From NCBI GenBank assembly GCA_964423405.1, contig CAYREY010000009.1, forward strand, positions 22,166 to 86,165: DNA of 64,000 nt, given 5' to 3'. The stretch is from Bog-950 sp964423405 (GTDB lineage: Bacteria; Bacteroidota; Bacteroidia; Chitinophagales; LD1). Shown here in pieces: positions 18,356 to 27,603 of the stretch; the first letter of the stretch is position 1, and every line of letters starts with the position of its first letter. The translations under genes and the position numbers were made by a program. Under the pieces are notes generated by a model. The model was not told the DNA's origin. It did not search any database and worked only from the letters and a program-made list of their open reading frames with translations.

Positions 18356-19537
18356 GTGAAGCACATTTTAGAAGTTGAAGGACTGAGTAAAAAGTTTGAA
18401 TTAACCACAGCCCTCGAAAGCAATACGGATGTAAAGAAAGGGCACCTGTATGCATTACAAAACGTTACATTTACTTTAAAGCCCGGCGAAAGCCTTGGAA
18501 TTATCGGCCGCAACGGATCGGGTAAAAGTACCTTGCTAAAACTACTATCCGGCATAATAAAGCCCAGCAGTGGCACTATAAAAATATGGGGCAACTGCGC
18601 CTCTATACTTGATTTAGGATTTGGAATGGTACCCGAGTTTACCGGAAGGGAAAACATTTTTTTTGTAGGTGCGCTGGATGGGCACAGCAACAGCTACATG
18701 AAAAAACTGCTGGATGAAATAGTAGATTTTGCCGAGATTTCTGATTTTCTGGACCAGCCTGTTAAAACCTATTCAAATGGCATGTACCTGCGCCTTGCCT
18801 TTGCCATTAAAACAGTTTTACAGGTAGATTTGCTATTGCTGGATGAGGTGATGAATGTGGGCGATATTAAGTTTCAGGAAAAATGCCGGCAAAAAATAAG
18901 CGAACTACAGGCCAATGGCAAAAGCATAATATTAGTTACCCATAACCTGAAAGAGCTAACCGAATATACCCGCCTGGGGTTGCTATTAGAAAAAGGCCAG
19001 ATGCTGGCCTTGGGACAAACGCAGGAAATAGTAGAGAGCTACGAATCGTTACTGGGCCTTAAACAGGAAAAAACAAGCCCTACCATCAACTTTGCTAAAG
19101 ACCCGGATAATGCCATTCGGGTAATTGATTATAACCTATCTAAAAATGTAATTGAAATTATAGGAGAAAAAGTGCACGTATCCATCAATTTTGAGGTAAT
19201 GAAAGATGGTGATTACGACCTGATGATGTATGTAAGCAATTATAATGGCATCCTCTTTTCCGATTCGTTTTCATACAGGCCCGAGCCCGACTATAAGATA
19301 AACAAAGTGGGTATGTACGAATGCACCAGCGTATTACCCGAAAACTTTTTCAATATCGGCACTTACTACATTGGCTTTATTATTTGCGACCGCAAACAAT
19401 CGCTGTATGAGAACCTGCGGTGCCTGAGTTTTGAAGTTAAAATAGGCGACTTTGCTATACACACCTCTCCGTGGAGTAAATACGATAAAATATACCCTTT
19501 GCGGCCAGAGTTAGAATGGAAGCTGAATACTGTTTAA
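18356..19537 (+). CDS. Wzt-like ABC transporter ATPase with C-terminal binding domain
   Basis: A 393-residue protein with a GTG start at 18356. The nucleotide-binding domain (about 1-230) has Walker A GRNGSGKST, signature YSNGMYLRLAFA and Walker B LLLLDEV. Residues about 250-393 form a beta-rich Wzt-C-like domain, which in O-antigen exporters binds the terminal modification of the glycan. The likely permease partner is encoded at 22501-23340, separated by a minus-strand gene. This suggests export of a polysaccharide or lipid-linked glycan, possibly recognising a decoration added by cluster enzymes. Confidence 0.88.
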   Translation: MKHILEVEGLSKKFELTTALESNTDVKKGHLYALQNVTFTLKPGESLGIIGRNGSGKSTLLKLLSGIIKPSSGTIKIWGNCASILDLGFGMVPEFTGRENIFFVGALDGHSNSYMKKLLDEIVDFAEISDFLDQPVKTYSNGMYLRLAFAIKTVLQVDLLLLDEVMNVGDIKFQEKCRQKISELQANGKSIILVTHNLKELTEYTRLGLLLEKGQMLALGQTQEIVESYESLLGLKQEKTSPTINFAKDPDNAIRVIDYNLSKNVIEIIGEKVHVSINFEVMKDGDYDLMMYVSNYNGILFSDSFSYRPEPDYKINKVGMYECTSVLPENFFNIGTYYIGFIICDRKQSLYENLRCLSFEVKIGDFAIHTSPWSKYDKIYPLRPELEWKLNTV

Positions 19538-19570
19538 AGCACAACTGTATTAACCACAGCGAGGCACATT

Positions 19571-22396
19571 CTACCTACGTACAGATAGAGCCTGAATGGA
19601 TTGTTCAAGGCTTTGGTCGGCCGGATTAATCTGCTGTGCTATTTTCAAATAATGAATCGCACTATCAATTTGATTTAGCTCAACATAGCTTCGTGCCATG
19701 TTATAATACGACCTGTAATCTGAAGGCAAATTAACAACGGCCTGTTTACTTATAGCCAACGTTAAATCTTTTCTACCCATCAGGTAGTATATGTAACCAA
19801 GTTTATCGTACCCGTTTATATCGGTGGGCATTAACCGGTTGTATGTAAGAAAATATGAAAGTGCCGAATCGTATTGCCCTTTCTGCTGGTATAGCATTCC
19901 CAAATTCATTTTCAATGGTGGAAAATCGTTTTGGGGATCTATGGTATCGGCCATACTAAAATAGCGAAGGCAACTATCTGTTTCCTGCAACATAGAATAT
20001 ACACGGCCTAAATCGTAGGCCACATTAAAAGTAGAAGGATAAATTTCAAGGGACCTTTTAAAATGAGTTATCGCTTCTTTCCATAACGCCTTTTGCTCGT
20101 CTACCTTACCTATTGTCATAGAATACTTCATAACATTTAACGCCAACAGATTATGCGCTTGTGCCGAGGTTTGTACATACCCTAAATCTTTACGCATTAA
20201 AGTAATATGGTCTTTCCAATCAAAATTACGGGAGTATGTAATGGCAGAATAAAAAAGCAGCAATAAGCCAAATACATATTTAGCCGAAGACGGCAGTTGA
20301 AGTATGCCGCTTTGTTGAGTAGTAGAAATTTTAAAAAGCCGGAAAAGAAGAAATGTAAGCAAAATACACCAAGCAAGTGAAGGAACTAACAAAAAACGTT
20401 CGGCCAGTAACCCGGGTATAGGATAAAAGAAGTTTGAATAAATAACAATTGAAACCAAATACAGCCATATACTAAAGCTTATAATTTTATGCTTACGGCC
20501 CAGCACAATGGCAAGTAATAACAACACTATATGTATTGCCAACCCAAGTATAGGCACCAGGTTCATTACACCCTGTGGCTTAATAAAACTATAGCCATAA
20601 TAAAATGCCATAGGATAGGGCACAATTACTTTGTAAGCGTAATGAAAAAGAATAGTAAGCGAGGTACCTAACCTTACACTGAATGAAGATTTATAATCTA
20701 CCGGGTTTTCGAGAAAAGCCAAAGGCCTATCGGTTTTGGCTGCATATAACTTTACATCCACTTTCTTAGCTAAAGCAACCATATTAGACTTAACCGGCAA
20801 AGGCTTAAGATTTGAAAAAGCGGGCGATAAAGGAGAAACTAAAAAAGCCAGAATAAGCAGTGCTGTAAACACAACATACTTTGCCAGCGAGTTGTATAAA
20901 ACAGCAGCAGCAAGAATAAGTGCCAAAATATGGGGAAAGAAATAATGCCAGTCTTTGGTATTAACTATTAAGGTATATACCAGGCTAACTGTTGTAATAG
21001 ATGCCGCAATTACACCAAGCCCTATTACCAGCATACCAACTTTTGATTTAGGCGCTTTAAGTGCCAGAAAAAAAGCAAACACCATTATAAAATTCAGGTA
21101 ATCGTTACCGGCATAAGCAAAAACAAGCATACCCACCAACGATAAAATGCAGCCGGCAACAAGAATTTTAAGTCCGGGATGACCAAAGAAAAACTCGTAG
21201 CACAAAACGATAAATGCTATGCCTGACACATAGTCCTGATAGGGGCCTGCTACAGTACCCCCCGATATAAACACATAAAGCACCGCTATTGTAAGGTTAA
21301 GGTACAGAAACCCTTTTGCAAATACAGCCAACCGGTGTTGCGGCCACAAGGTAAACAGTAGTAATACACCTACTGTTACAAACTCTGCCAGGGTATTGTT
21401 AGAAACAAGCGCCCACAAAAAAACAACACTTACTGCCGCCGTAATAAAGAAAGGGAACACCAAAAAAGAGGTAATGGAGGGATATGTAATTGATAAAAAA
21501 TTTCTAAACCCACTAAACAACTGTGCAGCAGCAACATGCTCATCTGATAGTTTGCCTGCGCTAAAAATATCTTTCGGGTTTAATGGCCGTAACAAAACAA
21601 ATAGTGCAACTGTGGCCAGCACAATACCAATCTGCAGCAAAATTTTATCGAAAGGGTTGCCTATATCTAACAGAAAATGAAGCGGCACCAAAAAAGATAC
21701 AGCCACTGCCATTACATATTTAAAATCAATTTCGCTAAACACTATAACTGCCAAAGGAGTGATTACGGCAAAAACCAGAAAGGTAATTTTACACATCAAC
21801 GCCAATGCAAAAAATGCAACAGCGCCTAACAACTTCCATACCCGGGTACTATCGGCAAATGAAAATACCATGTGCACAGCCAGCAGGCTAAACAGCAAGC
21901 CTAATATCTCATCGCGGTTTTTTGCGCTGCACACTACCTCGGTATGTGCCGGATGGGCAATAAACAACAGCGTTACAACAAATGATAGTAACTGCGAATA
22001 ACCTTTAAAAATACGCTGCAACAGATAATACAAAACAAGGCAGCAAATAGCATAGAACAGAATATTGAGTAAGTGAGAGGTGATAGGATTATCGCCAAAT
22101 ATGCTATGCTCTATTGCGTAAGAAACCAGCACCACCGGACGGTATTCGTAAGCATACCCGCTGTTATCTGAATAATAAGGCGATGTAAAAATTTCAGGTA
22201 TTGCAGCAATGCCTTTTGATGTAAGCTTATGATTATTGGTAACCAGCTCATCATCCATATTATAATCATTCAACACGGCGTTGCTGTACAGAATAACGCT
22301 AAACAGAACTATAATTATATCGTAACCGAATTTTTTGTAAAATGGAGGAGGGATATTGCCAGCTTTAGGCTGGTTAGGTGCTGCTTTTTTTGCCAT
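19571..22396 (-). CDS. TMTC-like GT-C membrane protein with C-terminal TPR repeats
   Basis: A 941-residue protein from the ATG at 22394-22396 (MAKKAAPNQP). A start 33 bp upstream is possible but less likely. Many transmembrane segments span about residues 25-690. Near the first loop is NDYNMDDELV, an acidic GT-C-type motif, followed by YEYRPVVLVSYAIEH and AHTEVVCSAKNRDE as in TMTC-like proteins. The C-terminal ~220 residues are tetratricopeptide repeats. Related proteins transfer sugars from polyprenyl-phosphate donors on the outer membrane face. It sits between the exporter ATPase and permease genes, facing the other way. Confidence 0.72.
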   Translation of the reverse strand: MAKKAAPNQPKAGNIPPPFYKKFGYDIIIVLFSVILYSNAVLNDYNMDDELVTNNHKLTSKGIAAIPEIFTSPYYSDNSGYAYEYRPVVLVSYAIEHSIFGDNPITSHLLNILFYAICCLVLYYLLQRIFKGYSQLLSFVVTLLFIAHPAHTEVVCSAKNRDEILGLLFSLLAVHMVFSFADSTRVWKLLGAVAFFALALMCKITFLVFAVITPLAVIVFSEIDFKYVMAVAVSFLVPLHFLLDIGNPFDKILLQIGIVLATVALFVLLRPLNPKDIFSAGKLSDEHVAAAQLFSGFRNFLSITYPSITSFLVFPFFITAAVSVVFLWALVSNNTLAEFVTVGVLLLFTLWPQHRLAVFAKGFLYLNLTIAVLYVFISGGTVAGPYQDYVSGIAFIVLCYEFFFGHPGLKILVAGCILSLVGMLVFAYAGNDYLNFIMVFAFFLALKAPKSKVGMLVIGLGVIAASITTVSLVYTLIVNTKDWHYFFPHILALILAAAVLYNSLAKYVVFTALLILAFLVSPLSPAFSNLKPLPVKSNMVALAKKVDVKLYAAKTDRPLAFLENPVDYKSSFSVRLGTSLTILFHYAYKVIVPYPMAFYYGYSFIKPQGVMNLVPILGLAIHIVLLLLAIVLGRKHKIISFSIWLYLVSIVIYSNFFYPIPGLLAERFLLVPSLAWCILLTFLLFRLFKISTTQQSGILQLPSSAKYVFGLLLLFYSAITYSRNFDWKDHITLMRKDLGYVQTSAQAHNLLALNVMKYSMTIGKVDEQKALWKEAITHFKRSLEIYPSTFNVAYDLGRVYSMLQETDSCLRYFSMADTIDPQNDFPPLKMNLGMLYQQKGQYDSALSYFLTYNRLMPTDINGYDKLGYIYYLMGRKDLTLAISKQAVVNLPSDYRSYYNMARSYVELNQIDSAIHYLKIAQQINPADQSLEQSIQALSVRR

Positions 22397-22402
22397 TTGT
22401 AT

Positions 22403-22410
22403 CAAATATA
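22403..22410 (-). promoter_or_regulatory. Putative -7 box (TATATTTG) for the TMTC-like gene
   Basis: The minus strand reads TATATTTG just 7 bp before the chosen ATG. If used, the transcript would be nearly leaderless. Support is the consensus match only. Confidence 0.35.
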
Positions 22411-22500
22411 ATTGATTATAAGAGTGCAATAAGCCACAATATAATAAGCTAAGGTAATTTAATCGTTTACTGTTAAAAACGTATTATTGTGTAAATCTTT

Positions 22501-23340
22501 TTGCGTTTGAAAAACACAAATTACAGCAGGGCTATTGAATACAGCGCAGCGCCTGATAGTTTAACGGAGTACACAAAAAAAATATGGCACTATAAGCACT
22601 TAATTTACACGTTTACCTACCAGGAAATAAAAACACAGTACGCGCAAACTTACTTTAGCTGGCTTTGGCTGGTACTAAAGCCACTTATGGTACTATCTCT
22701 TTTCGCCTTTATTTTCAATTATGTTTTTCACATCCCCTCGTTAACTATACCGTACCCATTATTTGCATTTACGGGCCTGATTATATGGAATAACTTTAGC
22801 TACATGGTAGCCAATGGTGGTGGCGTAATTAATGCCAACCAGGGCCTGGCACGCAAAATGTACTTTCCGCGCATAATACTTATCTTATCAAAAAGCCTGT
22901 CGGGTTTGGTAGAACTTACAATCTCACTTTTTCTTGTATTTGCCCTGGCGTTGGTTTACCGCTACCCTGTTACGTTACAGGTATTAGCCTTACCACTTTT
23001 GGTTGTGTTAAACACTATTATTGGAACGGGCGTAGCCATATGGCTAAATGCATTTAGCATAAAACGGCGCGATATAAACCACCTGGCACAACAGCTTATA
23101 GGCTTTTTAATATGGCTTACACCGGTATTTTACCCGGCCAACCTTATACCCGAAAAAATCTCCTTTCTGGTGTACTTAAATCCAATTGCAGGTATTATAC
23201 AAGGCTGCCGGTGGGCTATACTTGGCGACCGCTTTCCCAGCTTATATTTTTTACCGGGCATTATCGTTTGCCTTGTTTTTACTGCCGCAGGGTTTATTTA
23301 TTTTGCAAAACAAGAAGATATAATAGCAGATAATGCGTAG
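22501..23340 (+). CDS. Wzm-like ABC-2 type transporter permease
   Basis: A 279-residue membrane protein with a TTG start at 22501; the first internal Met would delete conserved sequence. The N-terminal cytoplasmic stretch LIYTFTYQEIKTQYAQTYFS, followed by WLWLVLKPL, is typical of polysaccharide ABC-2 permeases. Five to six transmembrane segments follow. It is the natural partner of the Wzt-like ATPase at 18356-19537. The next gene begins 23 bp downstream. Confidence 0.87.
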   Translation: MRLKNTNYSRAIEYSAAPDSLTEYTKKIWHYKHLIYTFTYQEIKTQYAQTYFSWLWLVLKPLMVLSLFAFIFNYVFHIPSLTIPYPLFAFTGLIIWNNFSYMVANGGGVINANQGLARKMYFPRIILILSKSLSGLVELTISLFLVFALALVYRYPVTLQVLALPLLVVLNTIIGTGVAIWLNAFSIKRRDINHLAQQLIGFLIWLTPVFYPANLIPEKISFLVYLNPIAGIIQGCRWAILGDRFPSLYFLPGIIVCLVFTAAGFIYFAKQEDIIADNA

Positions 23341-23363
23341 CACAACTATAATTTTCAACTAAA

Positions 23364-24059
23364 ATGGTTCGTTCGTACAGCTACGTAAGGTACTTTTTCG
23401 TATTTATTTTTGCACTAATCGTATTGGTTTTTTCGCGGTCTTTTATAGGCAGCAACCCTGCCATTGCAGGCGCTTCTATTGTAGTAAAAATACATGGGGT
23501 GGCTCTTTTTTTATGGGCAACACTATTTGCCATTCAACCCTTTCTTATTCATTTTAAGAAAAAAAACATCCATATTTTACTGGGCAAATTATCGTACGGC
23601 CTTGCACCGGTTATTGTACTTACTACCATACTCATTTCAATACACCTTTTTAATCGTAGCGAAACCCAGATAAGCCTGGATAAACGGGTTAACCTGCTCT
23701 GCTCACAAATAGTGGGCATTAGTTTATTCGCCTTATTTTATGTATTGGCAATGGTAAACTCCAACAAACCGGCAAATCATCTCAAATACATTATCGGTAC
23801 ATCGTTTGTGTTGCTTGGGCCGGTTATTTTCAGATCTAACTTGTGGTTGTTCCATTTTTCGTGGTTTAGCAATATTGAATACACGTCGAAAATACTGGTG
23901 TGTATTGTAGTAGATGCAACGCTGCTAACTTTAATTGGCTACGATAAACTAAACAACAATAACAGCCGCCCTTATATAATATGCCTTGCCCTTATACTAA
24001 CCGAACAGTTACTTGATTTATGTTCGGTATATTACACTGTTTGGCAAACCTTACATTGA
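23364..24059 (+). CDS. Multi-pass membrane protein, DUF2306-like
   Basis: A 231-residue hydrophobic protein with about six to seven membrane segments. HGVALFLWATLFAIQPFLIH and NIHILLGKLSYGLAP resemble the His-containing segments of DUF2306-type proteins; this is a weak match from memory. It follows the permease by 23 bp and converges with the next minus-strand gene 12 bp away. Function unknown. Confidence 0.55.
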   Translation: MVRSYSYVRYFFVFIFALIVLVFSRSFIGSNPAIAGASIVVKIHGVALFLWATLFAIQPFLIHFKKKNIHILLGKLSYGLAPVIVLTTILISIHLFNRSETQISLDKRVNLLCSQIVGISLFALFYVLAMVNSNKPANHLKYIIGTSFVLLGPVIFRSNLWLFHFSWFSNIEYTSKILVCIVVDATLLTLIGYDKLNNNNSRPYIICLALILTEQLLDLCSVYYTVWQTLH

Positions 24060-24071
24060 TACGCTATGCAG

Positions 24072-25781
24072 TTAACGCACTATCTTAAAGAACCCCAGCG
24101 GTTCTAACCGTTCGGTATTACCCTTATGGTAATTTCTAATATCGGGTATAACGGCCTTATACTTAAAAGATGTACCATACATAAAATTGAAATAGCCTAA
24201 TATCTCTGTAAGCCTTTCGCTGTTAGATACAAATACACAATCATCGCTGTGGTCAGCCGCAAAATTCACATAATCAATCACACTGGTTCCGCCTGTTATA
24301 TCTTTCATTTTCTGGTTATAGGTAGGCAGTAAAAAAAAGAAGTAATTATCCAGGGTGGGGTACACCTTTCGCTTATCAAGCGGGTCTTTCTGAAGCGGGC
24401 ACAGATAAATCTGATCGCTTATTCGGTCGACAAATACATTCTTCTCTGGCCTGTTGCGCAATAGCGCCAGCACCGTTTGTATATAAGTAGCTTCATTTTT
24501 TCGTGTGGTATAACGGCCATAAACAAATACGGCCTCTACTACAGTTAATACCACCAGCATTAATAACCATATTGTATTGGTTTGGTTAACCCGTTCTTCT
24601 TTTTGGGTATTAACCAACAAGGCCAGCCCAAGTGCGCACGAAAAAACAAAGGGGCAAAATATCCGTTCCTCCATTTTAAGCAGCACCGCTATCAGAAAAT
24701 ACAAAAGCACATACCCTGCAAAAAGCAATAAAACAAGTGCCTGCATACGTACATTTCTGCGCCATGAAACTACAGCTGCCAGCGCAACTATAAGCAATAG
24801 TACTGACCACCCGGGGTGTTTAGTTATATAGCCAACACCTACGTAAATAAACTTTTGCCTGTAATTTACTTTGTTAGATAAAATTGTAGATGCGCTTTGA
24901 ATTTTTTTATCGGTGTAGGGTACGCCTATTTTTTTAAAATAGTGAGGATTTATGTGTTGAGGATCGTTGGTAAACTGTACACCGGTAACCATTTTATAAA
25001 TTAAAGAATCGGCCCCGGAGTTAAGATGGAGCTGGTCTTTGGGAAAATCCACATCCCAAAGGCTTATCATATAGCCCCCATACTCGGGTGTTTTATCCCA
25101 CGACTCGTCCCACCGGATACCAACAAAAACCAAAAGGGCGCCTAAAAAAACAAGTGGTACAGCAAAAACCCTGGCAACAGAAACAGGTGTGGTGTAACGG
25201 GCTGCCAGATAAATGAACGCTACAGGCACTAACAGTATAAAGCTTAAAATACCTGCCTGGTGCCTTACCAGGCAGCCTAATATAAAGGCAACTAAACCTA
25301 CCATAACCGCAGTGCGGTTAATTGCCATACCCGGTGCTACTTTCATATGGTATATAACCAGTGCTAACCCAGAGGTGGCAAGCATAAACGCTATGCGGGT
25401 AAACTCTAACAATACAAGGTTCTCCAGCGATAGTATGCTTAGTAAGCTAAGCACCACAAAAAGGTAGTGGCCCTGGTTGCGTGCGCGCAATATTATCTGT
25501 AACAATAAAAAAACTATCAGCGTGCAAAACAACAAAATAAAAGCCCCATACCAATCAACATTGGCAGATATGGTATATAGTGCATGAATAAGATAATGCA
25601 GCCCTATCCACTGCCCGTCATTGTTAGATAGCCTACCGGGCTGGCTGGCAAACACACCCTTAAACACGGCCACATAAGCCGGATCGCTGGCATGGTCATA
25701 ACAAAGCACACCGGCCATAGCCAATAAGGCAAACACCAACATTGTGAGAAAAAAAACAACCACGTTCTTCATACTATACAA
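24072..25781 (-). CDS. Multi-pass membrane protein with C-terminal periplasmic domain (GT-C-like candidate)
   Basis: A 569-residue protein with roughly ten or eleven membrane segments and a C-terminal soluble region from about residue 430. A start three codons later (MKNVV) is equally plausible. The N-terminal loop DHASDPAYVAVFKGVF is acidic as in GT-C enzymes, but I see no diagnostic motif. Placement next to the exporter permease, TMTC-like and UbiA genes suggests a role in lipid-linked sugar transfer or glycan handling. Function not established. Confidence 0.55.
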   Translation of the reverse strand: MYSMKNVVVFFLTMLVFALLAMAGVLCYDHASDPAYVAVFKGVFASQPGRLSNNDGQWIGLHYLIHALYTISANVDWYGAFILLFCTLIVFLLLQIILRARNQGHYLFVVLSLLSILSLENLVLLEFTRIAFMLATSGLALVIYHMKVAPGMAINRTAVMVGLVAFILGCLVRHQAGILSFILLVPVAFIYLAARYTTPVSVARVFAVPLVFLGALLVFVGIRWDESWDKTPEYGGYMISLWDVDFPKDQLHLNSGADSLIYKMVTGVQFTNDPQHINPHYFKKIGVPYTDKKIQSASTILSNKVNYRQKFIYVGVGYITKHPGWSVLLLIVALAAVVSWRRNVRMQALVLLLFAGYVLLYFLIAVLLKMEERIFCPFVFSCALGLALLVNTQKEERVNQTNTIWLLMLVVLTVVEAVFVYGRYTTRKNEATYIQTVLALLRNRPEKNVFVDRISDQIYLCPLQKDPLDKRKVYPTLDNYFFFLLPTYNQKMKDITGGTSVIDYVNFAADHSDDCVFVSNSERLTEILGYFNFMYGTSFKYKAVIPDIRNYHKGNTERLEPLGFFKIVR

Positions 25782-25892
25782 ATGAATGCTCTTTATACAT
25801 TAGCGGAAATATCTGCGAAAAGATAGTTTTTTATTTATCAAAAAATTATCTTTCTCTGAAAATCAATTACATAATAACCACACAATGGTAAT

Positions 25893-26735
25893 ATGAGGAT
25901 ATATGCCAGTGCTCTGCGAATTAAGGAGATATTTCTGATGACGGGCTTTTCTGTTATTGGCATACTATTTACAAACGCACCTACCCTGCCCGATGTAAAA
26001 AAACTGACTGTTGTATTTACAGTTATAATGCTGTATGTAATGGCGGTGTACTTTCTAAACTCATTTGCCGATTACAAAAACGATGCCCTATCCGACAGGC
26101 TAAAAAAAAATTCGAAAGTGCCACGTTGGGGTTATGTATCGCTTCTTTTACTAGCTACCGTATTATTTGTATCGGGGTCGTTGCTGATAAACAACTATGT
26201 GGTACTTTGTAATGTTACTGCCTTGTTATTATGGTCGTTATATTACTTACCGCCGGCAAGGTTAAAGTCTACCTTGTTTGCAGGCACCGCTATTCACTTT
26301 GCAGCCGGTGTACTTCACTTTCACTCTGGGTACTGTTCGTTTTCGCCATACAGTACCCGGTCTATACTTATTGCGGCTTTTTTTGCACTATTACTGGCTG
26401 TAGGGCACCTGCACCACGAAATTATAGATTATGATGACGACTTATTTACCGGCAACAAAACTACTGCCGTACGGGTGGGGTTACATAAAGCCTATGTATA
26501 CAGAGAAAGGCTGGCTATTGTAACGGCGCTATACTGGCTGGGCATTTTTATAGGGGGATATACAAACAAAATAGAGTTTGCTATTTTTTTGCTGCCCGTT
26601 GTAGCATTGCTTATAATTTGCCACACCTTTAAAAGCCCCGAAAAAAACAAGCTGTTTCAAGTTGTAAACCGAAGTGTATTTGGGGTATCGGGCTTATTTC
26701 TTATAGTGTATAAACTGCTTGCATACCAACATTAA
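25893..26735 (+). CDS. UbiA-family prenyltransferase 2
   Basis: A 280-residue membrane protein. Asp-rich motif 1 is NSFADYKNDALSDR and motif 2 is HHEIIDYDDDLFTG, the paired prenyl-diphosphate sites of the UbiA superfamily. Length is normal for UbiA. YYLPPARLKS corresponds to YSAPPVRLKD in the first UbiA of this cluster, so they are distant paralogues. It converges with a methyltransferase gene 11 bp away. Acceptor unknown. Confidence 0.8.
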   Translation: MRIYASALRIKEIFLMTGFSVIGILFTNAPTLPDVKKLTVVFTVIMLYVMAVYFLNSFADYKNDALSDRLKKNSKVPRWGYVSLLLLATVLFVSGSLLINNYVVLCNVTALLLWSLYYLPPARLKSTLFAGTAIHFAAGVLHFHSGYCSFSPYSTRSILIAAFFALLLAVGHLHHEIIDYDDDLFTGNKTTAVRVGLHKAYVYRERLAIVTALYWLGIFIGGYTNKIEFAIFLLPVVALLIICHTFKSPEKNKLFQVVNRSVFGVSGLFLIVYKLLAYQH

Positions 26736-26746
26736 AACACCGGGCA

Positions 26747-27598
26747 TTATTTTATAGCCTGTACCACTCTGTAATCAATCAAATTATCATCTACCAGCTC
26801 TTTTAAAGCTATACATGCTTTTAAATGGTTGTAAAAAACCGGTTGTGTATTGTAGCTAACTTTGCTTAAAGCCTGTATTGCTTTTTTATATGAGTACTCT
26901 ATACCGGGTTGTACCTTTGCTACAATAGATTGGCCTTTTACTGATTTAAAACCAATTTGCTGCAACTCTGTATCGGCATTGGTAATGTAGGCATCTACAG
27001 CCCACCCTTTTCTAAAGTCGGTTAAAAGCCTTTCCTGTAATGGGGTTATTGGGCTTTTCACTTCAAAATAATCCATAAACGCAAAGCACCCGCCCGGTTT
27101 AAGTAAGCGATAAGCCTCGCTGTACACTTTAAGCTTGTAAGGTGCATGGCAAATGCTCTCTATACCCATTACAAAATCAAAAGTGCCGGCAGGCAAACCG
27201 GTTGCGGCGTAATCGGCAACATGATATGTTACTTTATACTCCCGGTTCTTTCCGTTTTTAAGTGCATTGGCAAACTCTATCTGTTTAGCTGATATGTTAA
27301 CCCCCGCAATGTGGGCATCCGGAAAGTTTTCTGCCAGGTATAAGCAGGTTCCGCCTACCCCACAGCCTAAGTCGGCAATGGTACAATTACCGGTGTGCGG
27401 AATGGCAATATAACTTGTTAAAAACTTATTTGCGTTCAGCTTTGCATGGTCGTTATCCATACGGGGCTCATCAAAGTACCCCATATGCATAGCCAACGAT
27501 AAGGGGTTATGGCCTGCCTCAAACCTTGTAAGCCAACACTGGTTATAATACTCAATAATATCGCCGCTTATATCTTTTATAGCTTTTTCAATCTTCAT
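26747..27598 (-). CDS. Class I SAM-dependent methyltransferase 2
   Basis: A 283-residue methyltransferase. An N-terminal segment HMGYFDEPRMDNDHAKLNANKF precedes motif I (IADLGCGVGGTCLYLA), a layout seen in tocopherol and sterol/lipid methyltransferases. Later motifs are FVMGIESICH and LLKPGGCFAFMDYF. The gene lies 5 bp downstream of the B12-type radical SAM gene, so the two are probably cotranscribed. The lipid-type resemblance fits the neighbouring UbiA, but the substrate is inferred only. Confidence 0.82.
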   Translation of the reverse strand: MKIEKAIKDISGDIIEYYNQCWLTRFEAGHNPLSLAMHMGYFDEPRMDNDHAKLNANKFLTSYIAIPHTGNCTIADLGCGVGGTCLYLAENFPDAHIAGVNISAKQIEFANALKNGKNREYKVTYHVADYAATGLPAGTFDFVMGIESICHAPYKLKVYSEAYRLLKPGGCFAFMDYFEVKSPITPLQERLLTDFRKGWAVDAYITNADTELQQIGFKSVKGQSIVAKVQPGIEYSYKKAIQALSKVSYNTQPVFYNHLKACIALKELVDDNLIDYRVVQAIK

Positions 27599-27603
27599 GT
27601 GTA

